Source: Orbilia blumenaviensis (taxonomy: Eukaryota; Ascomycota; Orbiliomycetes; Orbiliales; Orbiliaceae). From it: 64,000 nucleotides of DNA. The position numbers were made by a program, and so were the translations under genes. The notes under the pieces are model-generated. The model was not told where the DNA came from. It saw nothing but the letters and a program-made list of their open reading frames with translations, and ran no database searches. Every line of letters begins with the position of its first letter. Positions within the stretch are counted from its first letter, which is position 1. The DNA lies in assembly GCA_036872755.1 (NCBI GenBank), contig JAVHNS010000013.1, positions 1,302,001 through 1,366,000 on the forward strand, given 5' to 3'. Shown here one piece after another: positions 53,460 through 64,000 of the stretch.

Positions 53460-54323
53460 TTACAAGGTGAACATCATGCAAATTAGACCGAAGATGACAG
53501 CGGTTCCAATATTCAGAGCGGAAGCACCCGAATTGTATGTTGGAGTGGGGTATGGTGTAGTGCCGTTAGTTGGGGCTGGTGGAGCATAAGTTGGCGTTGT
53601 GGCGTTGTTTGGTGGGTAGACTGGAGCGCCTGGGCAGGCAGAGCAGGCGACCTTTCCAACATTCCCTGATTTGTCGGTCTCAGAGCATTCACGATACCCG
53701 GTGGGGGCGCCGGAGTAGCTGCAGAGATAAGCACAAGAAGGAGCGTAAGTGACTGGGCACTTGACCTCTGGGGTAGGAGACGGAGGTGTGACAGTCGATA
53801 GAGTAGTTGGGGGGACTGGCTCTGGCTCGGTCTGGGGTGGAGGAGTGTACGGAGGTGGAACAGACGATGGCTCGGTTTGTGGTGGAGGGGTGTACGGAGG
53901 TGGAACAGACGATGGCTCGGTTTGTGGAGGAGGAGTATAAGGTGGGGGGACGACAGAAGTGCTTGGAGCTGGGGCGCCAGGGCAAGCTGTGCAGGTGGTA
54001 TACGAGCCTGCATTTGTAGCATCGGATGCAGAACAGTATGCAACTCCATTAGAGCCCTTGCATAGATATGCACATGAGGCGATAAAAGTATAAGGGCAAG
54101 TCACTTCTGGTGGTGCACTTGAAGCCGGGGGAGGGACCACAGTGGTAGGGGCAGTGTATACTGGTGGTGGTGGCGCCTCCGAAGTTTGATACTGAGGTGT
54201 AACTGGAGTCGCGGTTGTGCATGGTGTGTTCACAGCTGGAGCACTGTAGTCATTTCCATACCCATTGGCAGAGACACCGACAGCCAAAACGCCGAAAAGA
54301 AGGGGCTTAGTGAATGACTTCAT
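53460..54323 (-). CDS. GPI-anchored Pro/Thr-rich cell wall protein
   Basis: Predicted secreted wall protein of 287 aa, single exon. Residues 1-19 form a signal peptide (MKSFTKPLLFGVLAVGVSA). Two similar six-cysteine modules occupy about 76-118 and 189-234, with Cys spacing 7-3-8-13-2 and 7-3-11-13-2; each starts CP and ends ACPGAP, and both contain SCAYLC. Between them, three near-identical 15-residue units (SVPPPYTPPPQTEPS) are encoded by 45-bp tandem repeats. Pro/Thr/Ser-rich flanks suggest heavy O-glycosylation. The C-terminus, an NSGA region followed by a hydrophobic tail ending CMMFTL, fits a GPI-anchor signal. The Cys spacing is not that of CFEM domains. Function is unknown; a structural or adhesive surface role is inferred. 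It converges on the sugar cluster but shows no link to it. Confidence 0.88.
   Translation of the reverse strand: MKSFTKPLLFGVLAVGVSANGYGNDYSAPAVNTPCTTATPVTPQYQTSEAPPPPVYTAPTTVVPPPASSAPPEVTCPYTFIASCAYLCKGSNGVAYCSASDATNAGSYTTCTACPGAPAPSTSVVPPPYTPPPQTEPSSVPPPYTPPPQTEPSSVPPPYTPPPQTEPEPVPPTTLSTVTPPSPTPEVKCPVTYAPSCAYLCSYSGAPTGYRECSETDKSGNVGKVACSACPGAPVYPPNNATTPTYAPPAPTNGTTPYPTPTYNSGASALNIGTAVIFGLICMMFTL
53826..53960. repeat. 45-bp minisatellite in the GPI-protein gene
   Basis: Three tandem 45-bp units (53826-53870, 53871-53915, 53916-53960), the first two almost identical and the third diverging at its end. In-frame length change would add or remove 15 residues. Confidence 0.9.
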
Positions 54324-57300
54324 GGTTGCAACGTTGAAGAGTAAATATTATTATGCGGTTCGAGAAGTATATAATAAAGAATGTTTGTGCAATTATAATT
54401 AGCTAGCTTTTGAATTTCAAGCGAATGTCTTCACAAGCGGGCGAGGGTTGTCGATGGGGAAGAGAGAGAGAGGGAGACTTAAACAGGACGAGGACCGTGC
54501 TATATATATACCTCGATCTTGAGGAAGGGATCGAAGCTAATACCTCTAAGTTGAAGACAAAGCAAGTTCACGGGCCCATGTTCGAAGAGACACCCAATTA
54601 AAATTAGTGTCCGGATCCGTTGGGTGTCGACCTCAGAGAATTGAGGCCTATTGGTCTCTGTGGTTCCTGCATGAAGGCGAGGGATTGGCCCTTGGTTTAT
54701 TCTTGGTTCAGCTAGTCCGCTTTGGGACGCCGGCTAGGCCAGTTTCTCTCCAAACGAGCGGTAGTACTTAAGCTTAAATTCATAACTCCGATGCTCTTCG
54801 GAACGACACACGATGGGATGCACGCATGCATCCACACACTCCCCTTACTAGAACTCCTCCCCTGGCTCCAGCTCGCGCTCGATCAGCGCTACCCCCTTAC
54901 TACATGTACCTCGTAACTACAGGCAGCGCTGCAGCTGCAGCAGCACCACGTTGGGCATTTTGCCCCATATCAGCCATATACCATTGCCCGTCGGAGCCGA
55001 TCGACCCAACGAAGCCAGGTTCCAGGTTCCAGAAGCCAGGTTGGCCGTTGCAATTGCATATCGGTTGCCGAGTTGGCCACCAAAAATATGTTGTTTTGCT
55101 CATGCGGTGTACTCGCAATTGATGTTCTGGAATTTCTCTTTGATGTGTATTTATCCTTGTCTCATATATTGGTAAAGGTGTACTATATTTGAAAGAATCG
55201 CTATGCAAACGTCCGTGGCATGTCAAAAAAAATTTTCATGGCCCACGCGCAGAATCCTGAGAAGGCTTAAGCAAAGGGGTGGAGTACTTTCACTCCATAA
55301 CAACCAGCTATTGGTCCAATGCGAAAGGGGATCGAAATCGCCCTGCAGACGGCGGTAATGAAAGGGTGTGGAATGCTGGAGCCATTCGCGCCCGATGGCG
55401 GATCCTCAGCGTGCATCACACATACATACAAGACACGGACTTGCTATGTAGGCAGCCGAACGCGAACCCGATCGAGCTAAGAACCGCCTGCCACCTCAGT
55501 TGATGCGCCAAAGTTTTCCCCATCGCGGATTTCACCTGTTTCATGAATTACACTAAGGAAAGGGGGAGGTATTTAACGAGGGAGGTCGAACCGGAAAATA
55601 CTTCGATGATCGGCCATTATGCATTATTATGTAAAGTGTTGACAGATGTGACTCTCTGTTCTCCTTACCCGTAGATGTGGCCCACCTGTCCAAGCGCGGT
55701 CCTCTTCGAAGCTTGAATGCAATGTGCGACATGTGGTACATCTCAATTGACCAATATGCATTTCACTGAGCTGGGATTTAGAGATTGAAAAACACCTATA
55801 GCCGTCGAGCTTCTAGATAATATTCCTATGCATTAATTGATGAGAGGTCCTCGATCGGATATTTTGGCGCCAAGAGTCGACAACTAATAGTTAGTCAGAA
55901 GTGTGAGTTGTGATGGTCTCGTAAGTTGTGACAAGACATTGCAAATAATCTTTCATAGTCTGATAGTTTTCGAGCAGGGTATACTACGGAATACTCCGCG
56001 GCCGGTGAATTCCACTAGTCTGATCAGTGTAATCGGTTTTTGAATTATCGATATTTCATGTTCATCGAGATCGCGTACATGCAAGAGTTCAGGTGGCTGG
56101 CCGCAGAGTTATACTAGTTGTATATGGCTGACCGAATGTCGTGAAGTATTAATAGTAACGCAATCGGCTGGCGCCAGAATGTAACCTTGTCCACGTTCTT
56201 TGCCGCAACCTGAAATGTGGCGGTCGTGGTCGTTGGTCGCTACAACCCAAGGGCGTCTGTATTGCTAAAGACCGAAACCAGTCATAGCCATGCGTGTGAC
56301 ATGTGGGACGGATGCATAGATTAACTAGCACCCAAAGATTAGGTTTGCGGTCAATGCAAAGGGACCAAGGCTGTGTCATATACCAAGCGTAGAAGCGAGC
56401 AAAAATTGAGGCATTCAACATTGCAACATATCATCATGCACCAAATACTAAGTTGCCTGCCCTGTTAACATTTGCCTACAGCGCCTGGATTCGAGACTAA
56501 CTAATCTATACAATTATTTCTCAGTGATGAAATATACTGTCCAATAATATCCGTAATGGCCCAGACAACTGGCTTTCGAAACAGATATGGATGTTGGGGT
56601 GTGTTCATTGATTCTTCTCGGGATCACTAGAACTGTACATGTCGCCGCAAACATCAAATTAACATAGGAAATAAAACCATGAAAGTCAAGCAATACATCA
56701 GTACTTTGTGCGGAAGGTTCTGGTACGAGATAAACAGTACATATCGTACGGCTCTTTGGTAAACTTGGGGGGTGACTTGAGGGCTTCAAGGGTGCGCCTA
56801 CCAGGCTATTTTGTGTTGTGGTGCGGCGGTCCATAGGGTTAGGCAATGGAAATGTTCGAAACCAGAAGGCATCCATATAAATCATAACTGTCTAGGTTGG
56901 GGTCCTCGTGGCCACCCGTCTGCAGTCGTTCTTCGGCCGAGCCCTAGGCATAATTGATGAAACCTTCTATGCTATGCATCGAGGATCATTATATTACGTT
57001 AATACTACGTATTAGAAAGAATGTAATTATACTAGTTTGATTAGTGGTTTAGCAATGTAATTGCAATGTAATGGCGTACCATTTATTTAACAATTTCAGA
57101 ATTAAGAATAAATATTTTTTAAATGCCAGTAGCTCTACATAGCGCTACACGCACAGCTAGTATCATAGCCAGCTAGGCTAAGATTGATCGTGGAGACCAG
57201 TGAGCTCATGATATCTATATAAAACACTCACATTGCATATCAAGTTCTTGTATTACGTTACACACGGTGCGCGTCATGGCATCTTGCCATGAGATTACCA

Positions 57301-59650
57301 TGAGACAATACCTACCGCATGTTGCATCGCAAATAAATATCAGCCCAATCCATTAAGCATGATTCAGATACTGGGTATTTGACACGGCTAGTATACGGTT
57401 TACAGGTTCGCACTAATTCTGCATGAATCTGTATCACCTTTGTGATCAAGCATGGCCATGTGGCCATGCGGGGTTTATAACGTTTACGGAGTCCAGAAGA
57501 TGGCCCAGGGTAATGCCTGCAGCTTAATACAAAAGCGCATCTAAGATTGCAGTCCTCGTCGACTAGCTACTTTACTGTGCATATATATCTAAGTGTGGAG
57601 AGGTACTTAACAGTGTCGCATGTTAGTATGACCGTAATTGTAGATATTCACTGTATACCTAGGTATATACGGGGTATCTGGTACACCAGTAGGTTGGCTA
57701 AAATACTTCAGATCTGCAGAGATTAGATTCGATTCCGGCTTTCCCATATATGATTTAATATAATTTATCTGAATATTTTCATCAAGGTTGTCTCCGCGCT
57801 CGACGGTATTGGGACATTCCCAAAGTTTGACCAACCGACCATTAAATTTGGGACAAGGCAATAAGGCGATGCAATATTATGGGGGTTGCAACAACGAGAC
57901 CAGGTTGCAACTGCCTTCGCTAAAGCCGCCAATGGAGCAACACAGCGTTATCTTTACCACCGAACCCCCCACAATGGTCTCAAAGCTGTTGCATAAATCG
58001 ATAGGATTTTGAATTGAGCACCAAATATTAAACCCAGTCATAGAGATCGGACCCGCCTGAGATATCATATACCCTATAAAACCCGATATCACGCAACCAT
58101 CGATGCATCTTCATAAAATAATTGCAATGTTAAAGTCGCCACGCGACACGTAGATCTAGAGTCGACGGCAGAAAATATCATCTCACAAATTTCGGGTTAG
58201 CAAATCCTGCTGCACGTCATGGTGGCACTATTTAATCAACATATCGAAAGATTTTCAGTGGTGTATACGTAGTGAACCCCGGCCCCGTGTCGCTGATACG
58301 CATGTTTTGATGACAAAGGTTACACCTTCCATAAACGTGAATGAATCTCACTTGGTCAACACGACACAGCTCGGACGGGTACATACATTTATATCGCTTC
58401 AAGCAGTGCAAGGGTTAACATGAAGCCCGGCACGGTGTTCAATTTCAGACTTCATGAAACATACCTATATGCACATCCGACGCGTAGCAAGGCCAAATGG
58501 TATGCAGTATCACAAGATCAGCTAATTATGGTGGGATTTGTATACGAGAGATATCGAGATCGCATAATACTCAGGGTATAAGCCAAAACGCTCGGAATCA
58601 TGATCAACCAATGTTTAACGTTTGTTCCCGTTGATTTTGGAGGTGATGGTAGTTGTTGAGCGGTCTGTGAATTTGAACCCGGATAGGATGCTCAGGGTTC
58701 AGTTGGGCGGGATTTACATGCGGCTGGACTAGGCCTACCCTTGTGATGCCATCCCACGCCGCAATATCTGACCCCTCACCAGGGAATCAGGTCGCCCGGT
58801 TTGCAATCAAATAGGCCACCCCACACCTACCACATCCTGCACGGCGAAAACCCTGCTGAATTGCTTTTCCAAGATATGCGATGCTGGACAAGTCCCTTGC
58901 TCCGCCCAAAGAAACCCGTCGGATTACAAGTTTGAAACTTTTTGTTGGTTTTTTTTTTTGTTGTCTTCGGGTGCTATCGCACAGCTGTACAATCAATTCT
59001 CGCTCGATAAGACATCTTTGGTCCTGGTATTTCAGTGCACACCGAAATCCCTATAATATAACAGCTCCGCTGTCTTCAGATGTCCTTGATGGAATTTTGG
59101 CTCTCTTCTCTTTCCAACCCTTTGCTCTCAGCCGGTCACATTCTACAATTAATAATCCATAACCCCAATCGCATCGCTGCTTTTATATGCATATACGGAA
59201 GAAATATTCGAAACCTGATACCAAAACCCGATTATATACAAGGCGAATACGATATACTTATTCAAGCCTTGTTCGTTTTACCCCGGCCGATTTCCATTCG
59301 ATCTGGTCGTCTGCGCCCGACAAAAAAGGCAACGAACCAGTTATTATCTCGTAACAGAAACTCCAGAAGGGGATAATTTCAACCACGGAGAAACCGAACA
59401 ACATTTTTTGTTTTCGGGAAAACCAGGATACAGAACAAGGTACGGACAGGCACGAAACCTTCTTCTGACGTTTCGCAAATAATAGAATCATCTAATACCT
59501 TTCATGATAGCGATAGAATACTATTAAAATCGTAGATCAAAGGGGACAACACATTATAGTAATCTTTTGAAGGAGCCTAGAATTCCCTATCTGGCCCGAG
59601 AACCGGATAATATTACCATCTGGAATTATATATCCTATATCATTATCCCG
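54324..59650. other. 5.3 kb region without recognisable genes
   Basis: The first few hundred bases are the GPI-protein gene's promoter. The rest is AT-rich with short overlapping frames and no motifs. A perfect 9-bp inverted repeat, GCATGGCCA-TG-TGGCCATGC, lies at 57450-57469. The last few hundred bases probably form the promoter and leader of the kinase-like gene. Confidence 0.5.
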
Positions 59651-61399
59651 ATGAGCCAGACATTTATAGTACAACAGGCGCGGGCCAGAGGCCAGACGTT
59701 TCGAGAAAATACTACTGATGGAAGTTTAACGTTTATGGCTCAAGCAAGATCCAGAATGTCGGTACAGTCGCGATCAAGTCGAGGGAGTGTTGATTCCACC
59801 GGACAAACGAGTTCAAATGCACCCCAGGTCTGGTGGGACGAAAGGCGGATCATGGAAACCGTTACGTATTCTTTTTTGCAGCGGTCGATAGGGGACGAGG
59901 CGCTACGAGCCAAACTAAACACGCCAATGATGGAGGGGCTATCGGACACAACTTTTGCAGAATGGATTTTGTGGAAGGCGAAAAGATTCTTTTTGATCTT
60001 GCTTGAGTTAGGAGAGGTCGCGAAGGTGTTTGATTTGGTAGAGAGTTCGTGGGACGATACAGACCTGCCATTAGATTCGGAACAAATTTCAAGATTGAGG
60101 CTCAGGGACCTTTCAGCAGAACGAAAGTTCTTTCGAAGACAATATACCTTTCTCGTCCGCGACCTCGATAAGGGGTCGCATGTCAATTACGATTCCTTTG
60201 AAACAGTCCCCATTGAGCCTTTGAGAACTGGTCTCACCGTCGGCATTAATTCCAACGACAAATTTATTTTCCCTCGAATACAGCAAGTCGTAATACGGAA
60301 AACAATACAACTCAGCGATAGAGTTAGGGAGGAAGAGTTCCAGGGTACAATACAATACCTGAAAGAACTGACGCACCACCATATCGTCGGACTCTACGCC
60401 TCATATACAGTACAGGATGAGGGCTACTTGCTCTTCGCACCAGCCACCGAGCTTACCCTCAAAGCTTTTCTACAAACCCCACCTACAATTTACAAGTCAC
60501 TATCAAAGGAAGGGAAGAGGCGACAGCTTTTCGACTGGATGCATTGCCTATCGGATGCAGTTGCGTTCCTCTATGAAAGGGGGATTGTCCATCGAGATAT
60601 TAGGCCCAAATCAATTCTTGTCGACGGCACAAACATATTTCTTGCGGACACCGGCCTCTCGCAACGACTAGATATTGGAAATAGGCCCGCAACATCACCC
60701 GATAAACCAAACTACGAATACGCAGCACCGGAAATATATCGTCGTAGCCTAACACGACAGGAAACCGTCAGAAACGTCATATATTCCGGCCGTGCGGTCT
60801 CCAGAAGGGGATCACACGACTCGGCTATCACAGCAGTGATGCCAGATATGCACGTCGTCGACTGGGTGCAATCTACAGAAGACCAAGTGAAAAGAAGTGA
60901 TATCTTTTCACTTGCGTGCGTATACCTAGAGATCCTCACATTCCTTCAGGGAAAGCGCTCTATGAAGGACTTTGCTTCTCATAGAGCAGCAAAAAATCGG
61001 CGAGGTGCGAGGGGTGCGAGAGGCGCACTTGCCGACCAATCATTTCATGCAAATTTAGAGCAGGTCTCTACTTGGATCGCAATGATAACGAAGGAAGCCG
61101 ACCGCAAGAATGATAACAACGTCAAGCGCGCAGCCAGTCTATGCTCGGAAATGTTGTTCAAGGAGCCCACGCAGCGCCCCGAACCATGGGTTATCAGAGA
61201 TAGGTTATTCGTCATGGCGGAGGAAGAGTGCAATCCAAATGTTCCACACTGCGGAAACGAAAGCTATCGCACAGATAGGGCATTCAGTTTCGGGGATTGG
61301 GGAAGCACGATGGACGAGGTCCTACATACACCGGTGACAGACTATGGGGGCAGCCCTGAGAGGAATACTATGTTCGCATGGTTCCATGCGGATGGATAG
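59651..61399 (+). CDS. Protein-kinase-like protein with degenerate active site
   Basis: Predicted 582-aa protein, single exon. The open frame extends 84 nt further upstream but has no earlier ATG, so MSQTFIVQQ is taken as the start. Residues about 55-190 form a helical, Leu/Arg-rich N-terminal region of a type common before kinase-like domains in Pezizomycotina. The kinase fold follows: VVIRKTI (about 213) where VAIK is expected, HHHIVGLYASY, then HRDIRPKSILV (from about 314) as the catalytic loop, ADTGLS (about 333) in place of DFG, YAAPE, and KRSDIFSLACVYLEI. The HRD Asp and the DxG Asp are kept, but the catalytic-loop Lys is Arg, the Asn is Ser, and the ATP-binding Lys appears to be Arg with Lys beside it. 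A long Ser/Arg-rich insert separates APE from the next helix. It may be a pseudokinase or a weak kinase. No neighbour gives its partner. Confidence 0.87.
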   Translation: MSQTFIVQQARARGQTFRENTTDGSLTFMAQARSRMSVQSRSSRGSVDSTGQTSSNAPQVWWDERRIMETVTYSFLQRSIGDEALRAKLNTPMMEGLSDTTFAEWILWKAKRFFLILLELGEVAKVFDLVESSWDDTDLPLDSEQISRLRLRDLSAERKFFRRQYTFLVRDLDKGSHVNYDSFETVPIEPLRTGLTVGINSNDKFIFPRIQQVVIRKTIQLSDRVREEEFQGTIQYLKELTHHHIVGLYASYTVQDEGYLLFAPATELTLKAFLQTPPTIYKSLSKEGKRRQLFDWMHCLSDAVAFLYERGIVHRDIRPKSILVDGTNIFLADTGLSQRLDIGNRPATSPDKPNYEYAAPEIYRRSLTRQETVRNVIYSGRAVSRRGSHDSAITAVMPDMHVVDWVQSTEDQVKRSDIFSLACVYLEILTFLQGKRSMKDFASHRAAKNRRGARGARGALADQSFHANLEQVSTWIAMITKEADRKNDNNVKRAASLCSEMLFKEPTQRPEPWVIRDRLFVMAEEECNPNVPHCGNESYRTDRAFSFGDWGSTMDEVLHTPVTDYGGSPERNTMFAWFHADG

Positions 61400-63299
61400 G
61401 CAGTTGCAGAGATAAGCTTTATTCGAGCGACCCTTTCGTGGAGCACGTCGGCGAACTTAGCTAGCTAAATGGCAAACTGGTCTTTTTTAAAGAAACGGCA
61501 GCCTTCTTCCGACCCACGGGTTTAACCGACCACTGGCTACCACCGCAATAGGAAATCATCAAAGATCTATTCATATAGCTATCTCGGAAACCCGGGACAC
61601 GCGGCAGCGTGAATCCCATCGTACGAGCCAAGCAGATAGCTCAAAGGATGGCTTGGCCTGCAGCTACATGTGTAACGTTCTCGATTGGATTATCGCCTTC
61701 CAGAAAAAAAACACTTGCATGCGCTTCTACACCACAAAACCCGATAGACCTTTGATTTTCTTTTTCTTCAGCTATCCTATTTCCATTTCGGGTGTTTTCG
61801 TTCGGAGTCGACATCTTTCCCGTGCATATTGCATTGTATATACGAATATTTTGATCTAAGGGCAGGCGTTAGGGAATGTGAAATGTTCCTTGGGAATATA
61901 TCATGATGCTAATTTACTTAATACAATGGCTATCTACCACATTTTTATATTTCCTCTCATGATACATACGAATCTGATTTGGCTTTGGGTCGGCGTTCAG
62001 GCCCTGATTGGATGAGTTGAACAGACCACACCGCTCTATCGTCAAATTCACCGATTCTCATACCACGTAGCTGATAAGGTACCATATTTAACCTAACTTT
62101 GGGATCAGTTTTAGAGGGGATTTTACCCCGTGATATCGATGTTCCTCCGACCGTAGTCATTATTGTTTCTAAATATCAATTTATAAAGGGAAGTGTGTAC
62201 ATGTAAGGATACAGGAAATATATCAACGTATTCCTAACATTTTGTCAGATAGAGAAAGTTCATAATAGCTTGCAAATACTTAAAGTCGTTTTCCCGGTTC
62301 GAAACGTCGGTAGCGACAGAAGTTTATGACGAGGCGCAAGGTGGCCGAGTGTACACCTCGCCAATCGTGGTAGCTATGAGTTGGCGGGAAGCTTAAGTTG
62401 GCATACAGATTGCTTGATCAATATTTTTTCTAGCGAAAAGTTCAGAAAGCGGCTCGGGCTAAGCCTCATAATAGGTCCATGGATTGTTGGCCGACCCACT
62501 CCAAACGGCGATTCATTGCGACTAGGGCGCAGATTTGGATTTGCTCCCCCACGTGAAGATAAGATTGCATGTCGCATGCACAGTTAATCAAGGCCAAAGT
62601 ATTTTGTATGCCTTCTCTTCCATTCATCAGCATTCAGCATCCCAGTTTCCATCTGATATGCGATGGTCACTTCTGCAACGGTCGTTTTTGTGGTTGGGGT
62701 CGCTGAACTAATACACAAAAAGCATGTCATTATCGGCCGAGTGTGGAGCAGATATTCATTGATGGATGTCTGCCTGCACACACCTATTAGGTTCATGAGC
62801 CATACCTGATACCTGTACCTAAATCTTAAGGTATTCTAGAACAGCAAGCTTCGCTCTGGCTTATGTTTCTCAACTCTGTTCCCTGGGCTTTTATGTTTCT
62901 AAGGTATACTAGAATTCTGGATAGCAGTCTAACAACCAATAGTAGTAGATTTCTAATAGCATATATATTTCTAATGCTCGGTGTTTGGTGTAGAAAAGAT
63001 ATAGCTCGCCAAGCCCATGCGACTTACAAGCCTAACGAGGCCCAACGTTAGTATTCCGAAAGATTTATAAGGAGATCGTTCATCGTAGAGATTGATGTCT
63101 TGCAGCTCAGTGAAGCGAGAATTTTACACTGTCCTTGGTGAATTAATTGTGTACTTAGTTCCAGACCACTACAAAACTAACGCCGGGTCCCATATAGTAA
63201 CCTTAATTTTACATTCTTTTCGAATTTTTGTCTTGAACGGGGATTTCTCTGCTTAAAGGAAAAGACACCAGTCTTCAGTCCGCAATTACGGAACTCTTT
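61400..63299. other. Intergenic: convergent 3' ends of kinase-like and right-edge genes
   Basis: AT-rich spacer with short frames only. No domain motif, RNA gene or repeat of note is seen. Confidence 0.5.
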
Positions 63300-64000
63300 C
63301 TAAGCTACGTCCTTCTTGCTTGGTTGACAGCAGTTCTGTTCCTGAGTTGCTGCCTCCTTGCTTGGTTGACAGTTCTGTTCCTGAGTTGCTGGCTTCTTGC
63401 TTGGTTTAGAGCAGTCCTGTCCGCAGCAAGTACTTTTGCAAGTACAACCGTCTCTGAAAGACCTCTTGTTTCCTCCAGCATCCTTGTAGAGGACTGTGAG
63501 GTCATGTCCATGTGATACATCTGGCTTTCGGGGCTGGAAATCTCCCTCCCAGTCGTCATATCTGACCTTCCATGCTGTTTAGCACGAAAAAGGTTAGTAG
63601 TTAATAAACACCTCTATGGGAGATATGGTAGCACTTACTTGTTGGGTATGGGACGAACTCAGCCCAATCTGGCGTCATGTATGTTTCAAGACCGTTGACC
63701 TGGATCACCTTCTTTAGGTTGCCATAGGCGTCACGTCCTTTTCGCAAGTTGCGCATTTTGGCAGCGAATTTAACCATGGCAGTCAGGGCGATCGTAGAAA
63801 TTTCCTGATCCTTTGGTTTATGTCCGTGAGCGTAGCCTAGATAGTTTGGTGATTTTCGCTTGGGGTTGACAAGGCTGGGGTTGGGGAACACGCTCTCATC
63901 GCGTGACCCTTCTCCCTAAATATTGGAAACTGTATTAGTATTCCTGTAGTTACAGACTCTAATTCCCAAATCAAAGGAATATCTTACCAAATCTAGAACA
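63300..64000 (-). CDS. Unrecognised protein with Cys-rich tail (partial, 5' end beyond window)
   Basis: 3' part of a gene that enters from beyond the right edge. Exons in view: 64000-63988 (partial), 63915-63639 and 63574-63300. Both introns have GTAAG donors and good branch points (TACTAAT, CTACTAACC). The phases fit and give about 188 residues. The central part reads SPNYLGYAHGHKPKDQEIST, a Lys/Arg-rich helix, then YGNLKKVIQVNGLETYMTPD and WAEFVPYPTTWKVRYDDWEG. The C-terminus is short and Cys/Lys-rich: CTCKSTCCGQDCSKPSKK, followed by two copies of an ATQEQNC-QPSK unit and the stop. I do not recognise the family. The Cys pattern resembles small metal-binding tails but could equally form disulfides. 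An alternative reading of the last exon in another frame lacks phase agreement. Confidence 0.65.

Noticed and set aside
57450..57469. Perfect 9-bp inverted repeat GCATGGCCA-TG-TGGCCATGC
   Set aside because: Short, isolated and far from any gene. Palindromes of this size are expected occasionally in this amount of DNA.
62335..62380. AAGGTGGCCGAGTGTACAC, resembling the start of a Leu or Ser tRNA
   Set aside because: No matching acceptor strand, anticodon arm or T arm follows at the right spacing.
1..64000. CRISPR arrays, insertion sequences, rRNA genes and viral remnants
   Set aside because: No regularly spaced direct repeats, transposase or integrase motifs, rRNA signatures or viral polymerase motifs were seen. 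The genes are plainly eukaryotic and intron-bearing.

Overview
The window is nuclear DNA of a filamentous ascomycete (Pezizomycotina). Short introns of about 50-80 nt with GTAAGT/GTATGT donors and CTAAC/TACTAAC branch points, a Zn2Cys6 regulator, a Dal5-type permease and a Pro/Thr-rich GPI wall protein all point there. Nothing seen fixes the species. Gene density is uneven: about 13 protein genes and one tRNA lie between long AT-rich spacers with homopolymer and pyrimidine tracts.

Layout. 1-5.8 kb: no supportable gene. 5.8-7.0 kb: bZIP factor (+). 7.0-16.2 kb: no recognisable gene. 16.2-18.2 kb: SSU1-type sulfite efflux pump (-), six exons. 19.4-23.5 kb: ankyrin-like/C2H2 zinc finger protein (-). 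26.8-27.5 kb: small conserved-looking protein (+) and an intron-containing tRNA-Val(AAC) (+). 28.5-36.3 kb: very large coiled-coil protein (-).

38.7-52.8 kb is the most interesting part. Six adjacent genes look like a catabolic cluster: MFS permease (-), short-chain dehydrogenase 1 (+), Zn2Cys6 regulator (-), RpiB-type sugar-phosphate isomerase (-), dihydroxyacetone/erythrulose-type kinase (+), short-chain dehydrogenase 2 (+). Together they could take up a small polyol, oxidise it to a ketose, phosphorylate it and isomerise it into the pentose phosphate pathway. The gene set resembles the erythritol/erythrulose loci of Yarrowia (EYD/EYK/EYI/EUF) and the bacterial tetritol pathways. The substrate is inferred, not shown.

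After the cluster come a GPI-anchored cell-wall-type protein (-, 53.5-54.3 kb), a 5 kb spacer, a degenerate protein-kinase-like gene (+, 59.7-61.4 kb) and the 3' part of an unrecognised gene with a Cys-rich tail (-) that runs off the right edge. Exon structures were worked out by hand from splice motifs and reading phase. All multi-exon models given are in frame end to end, except that the large coiled-coil gene lacks an identified ATG.
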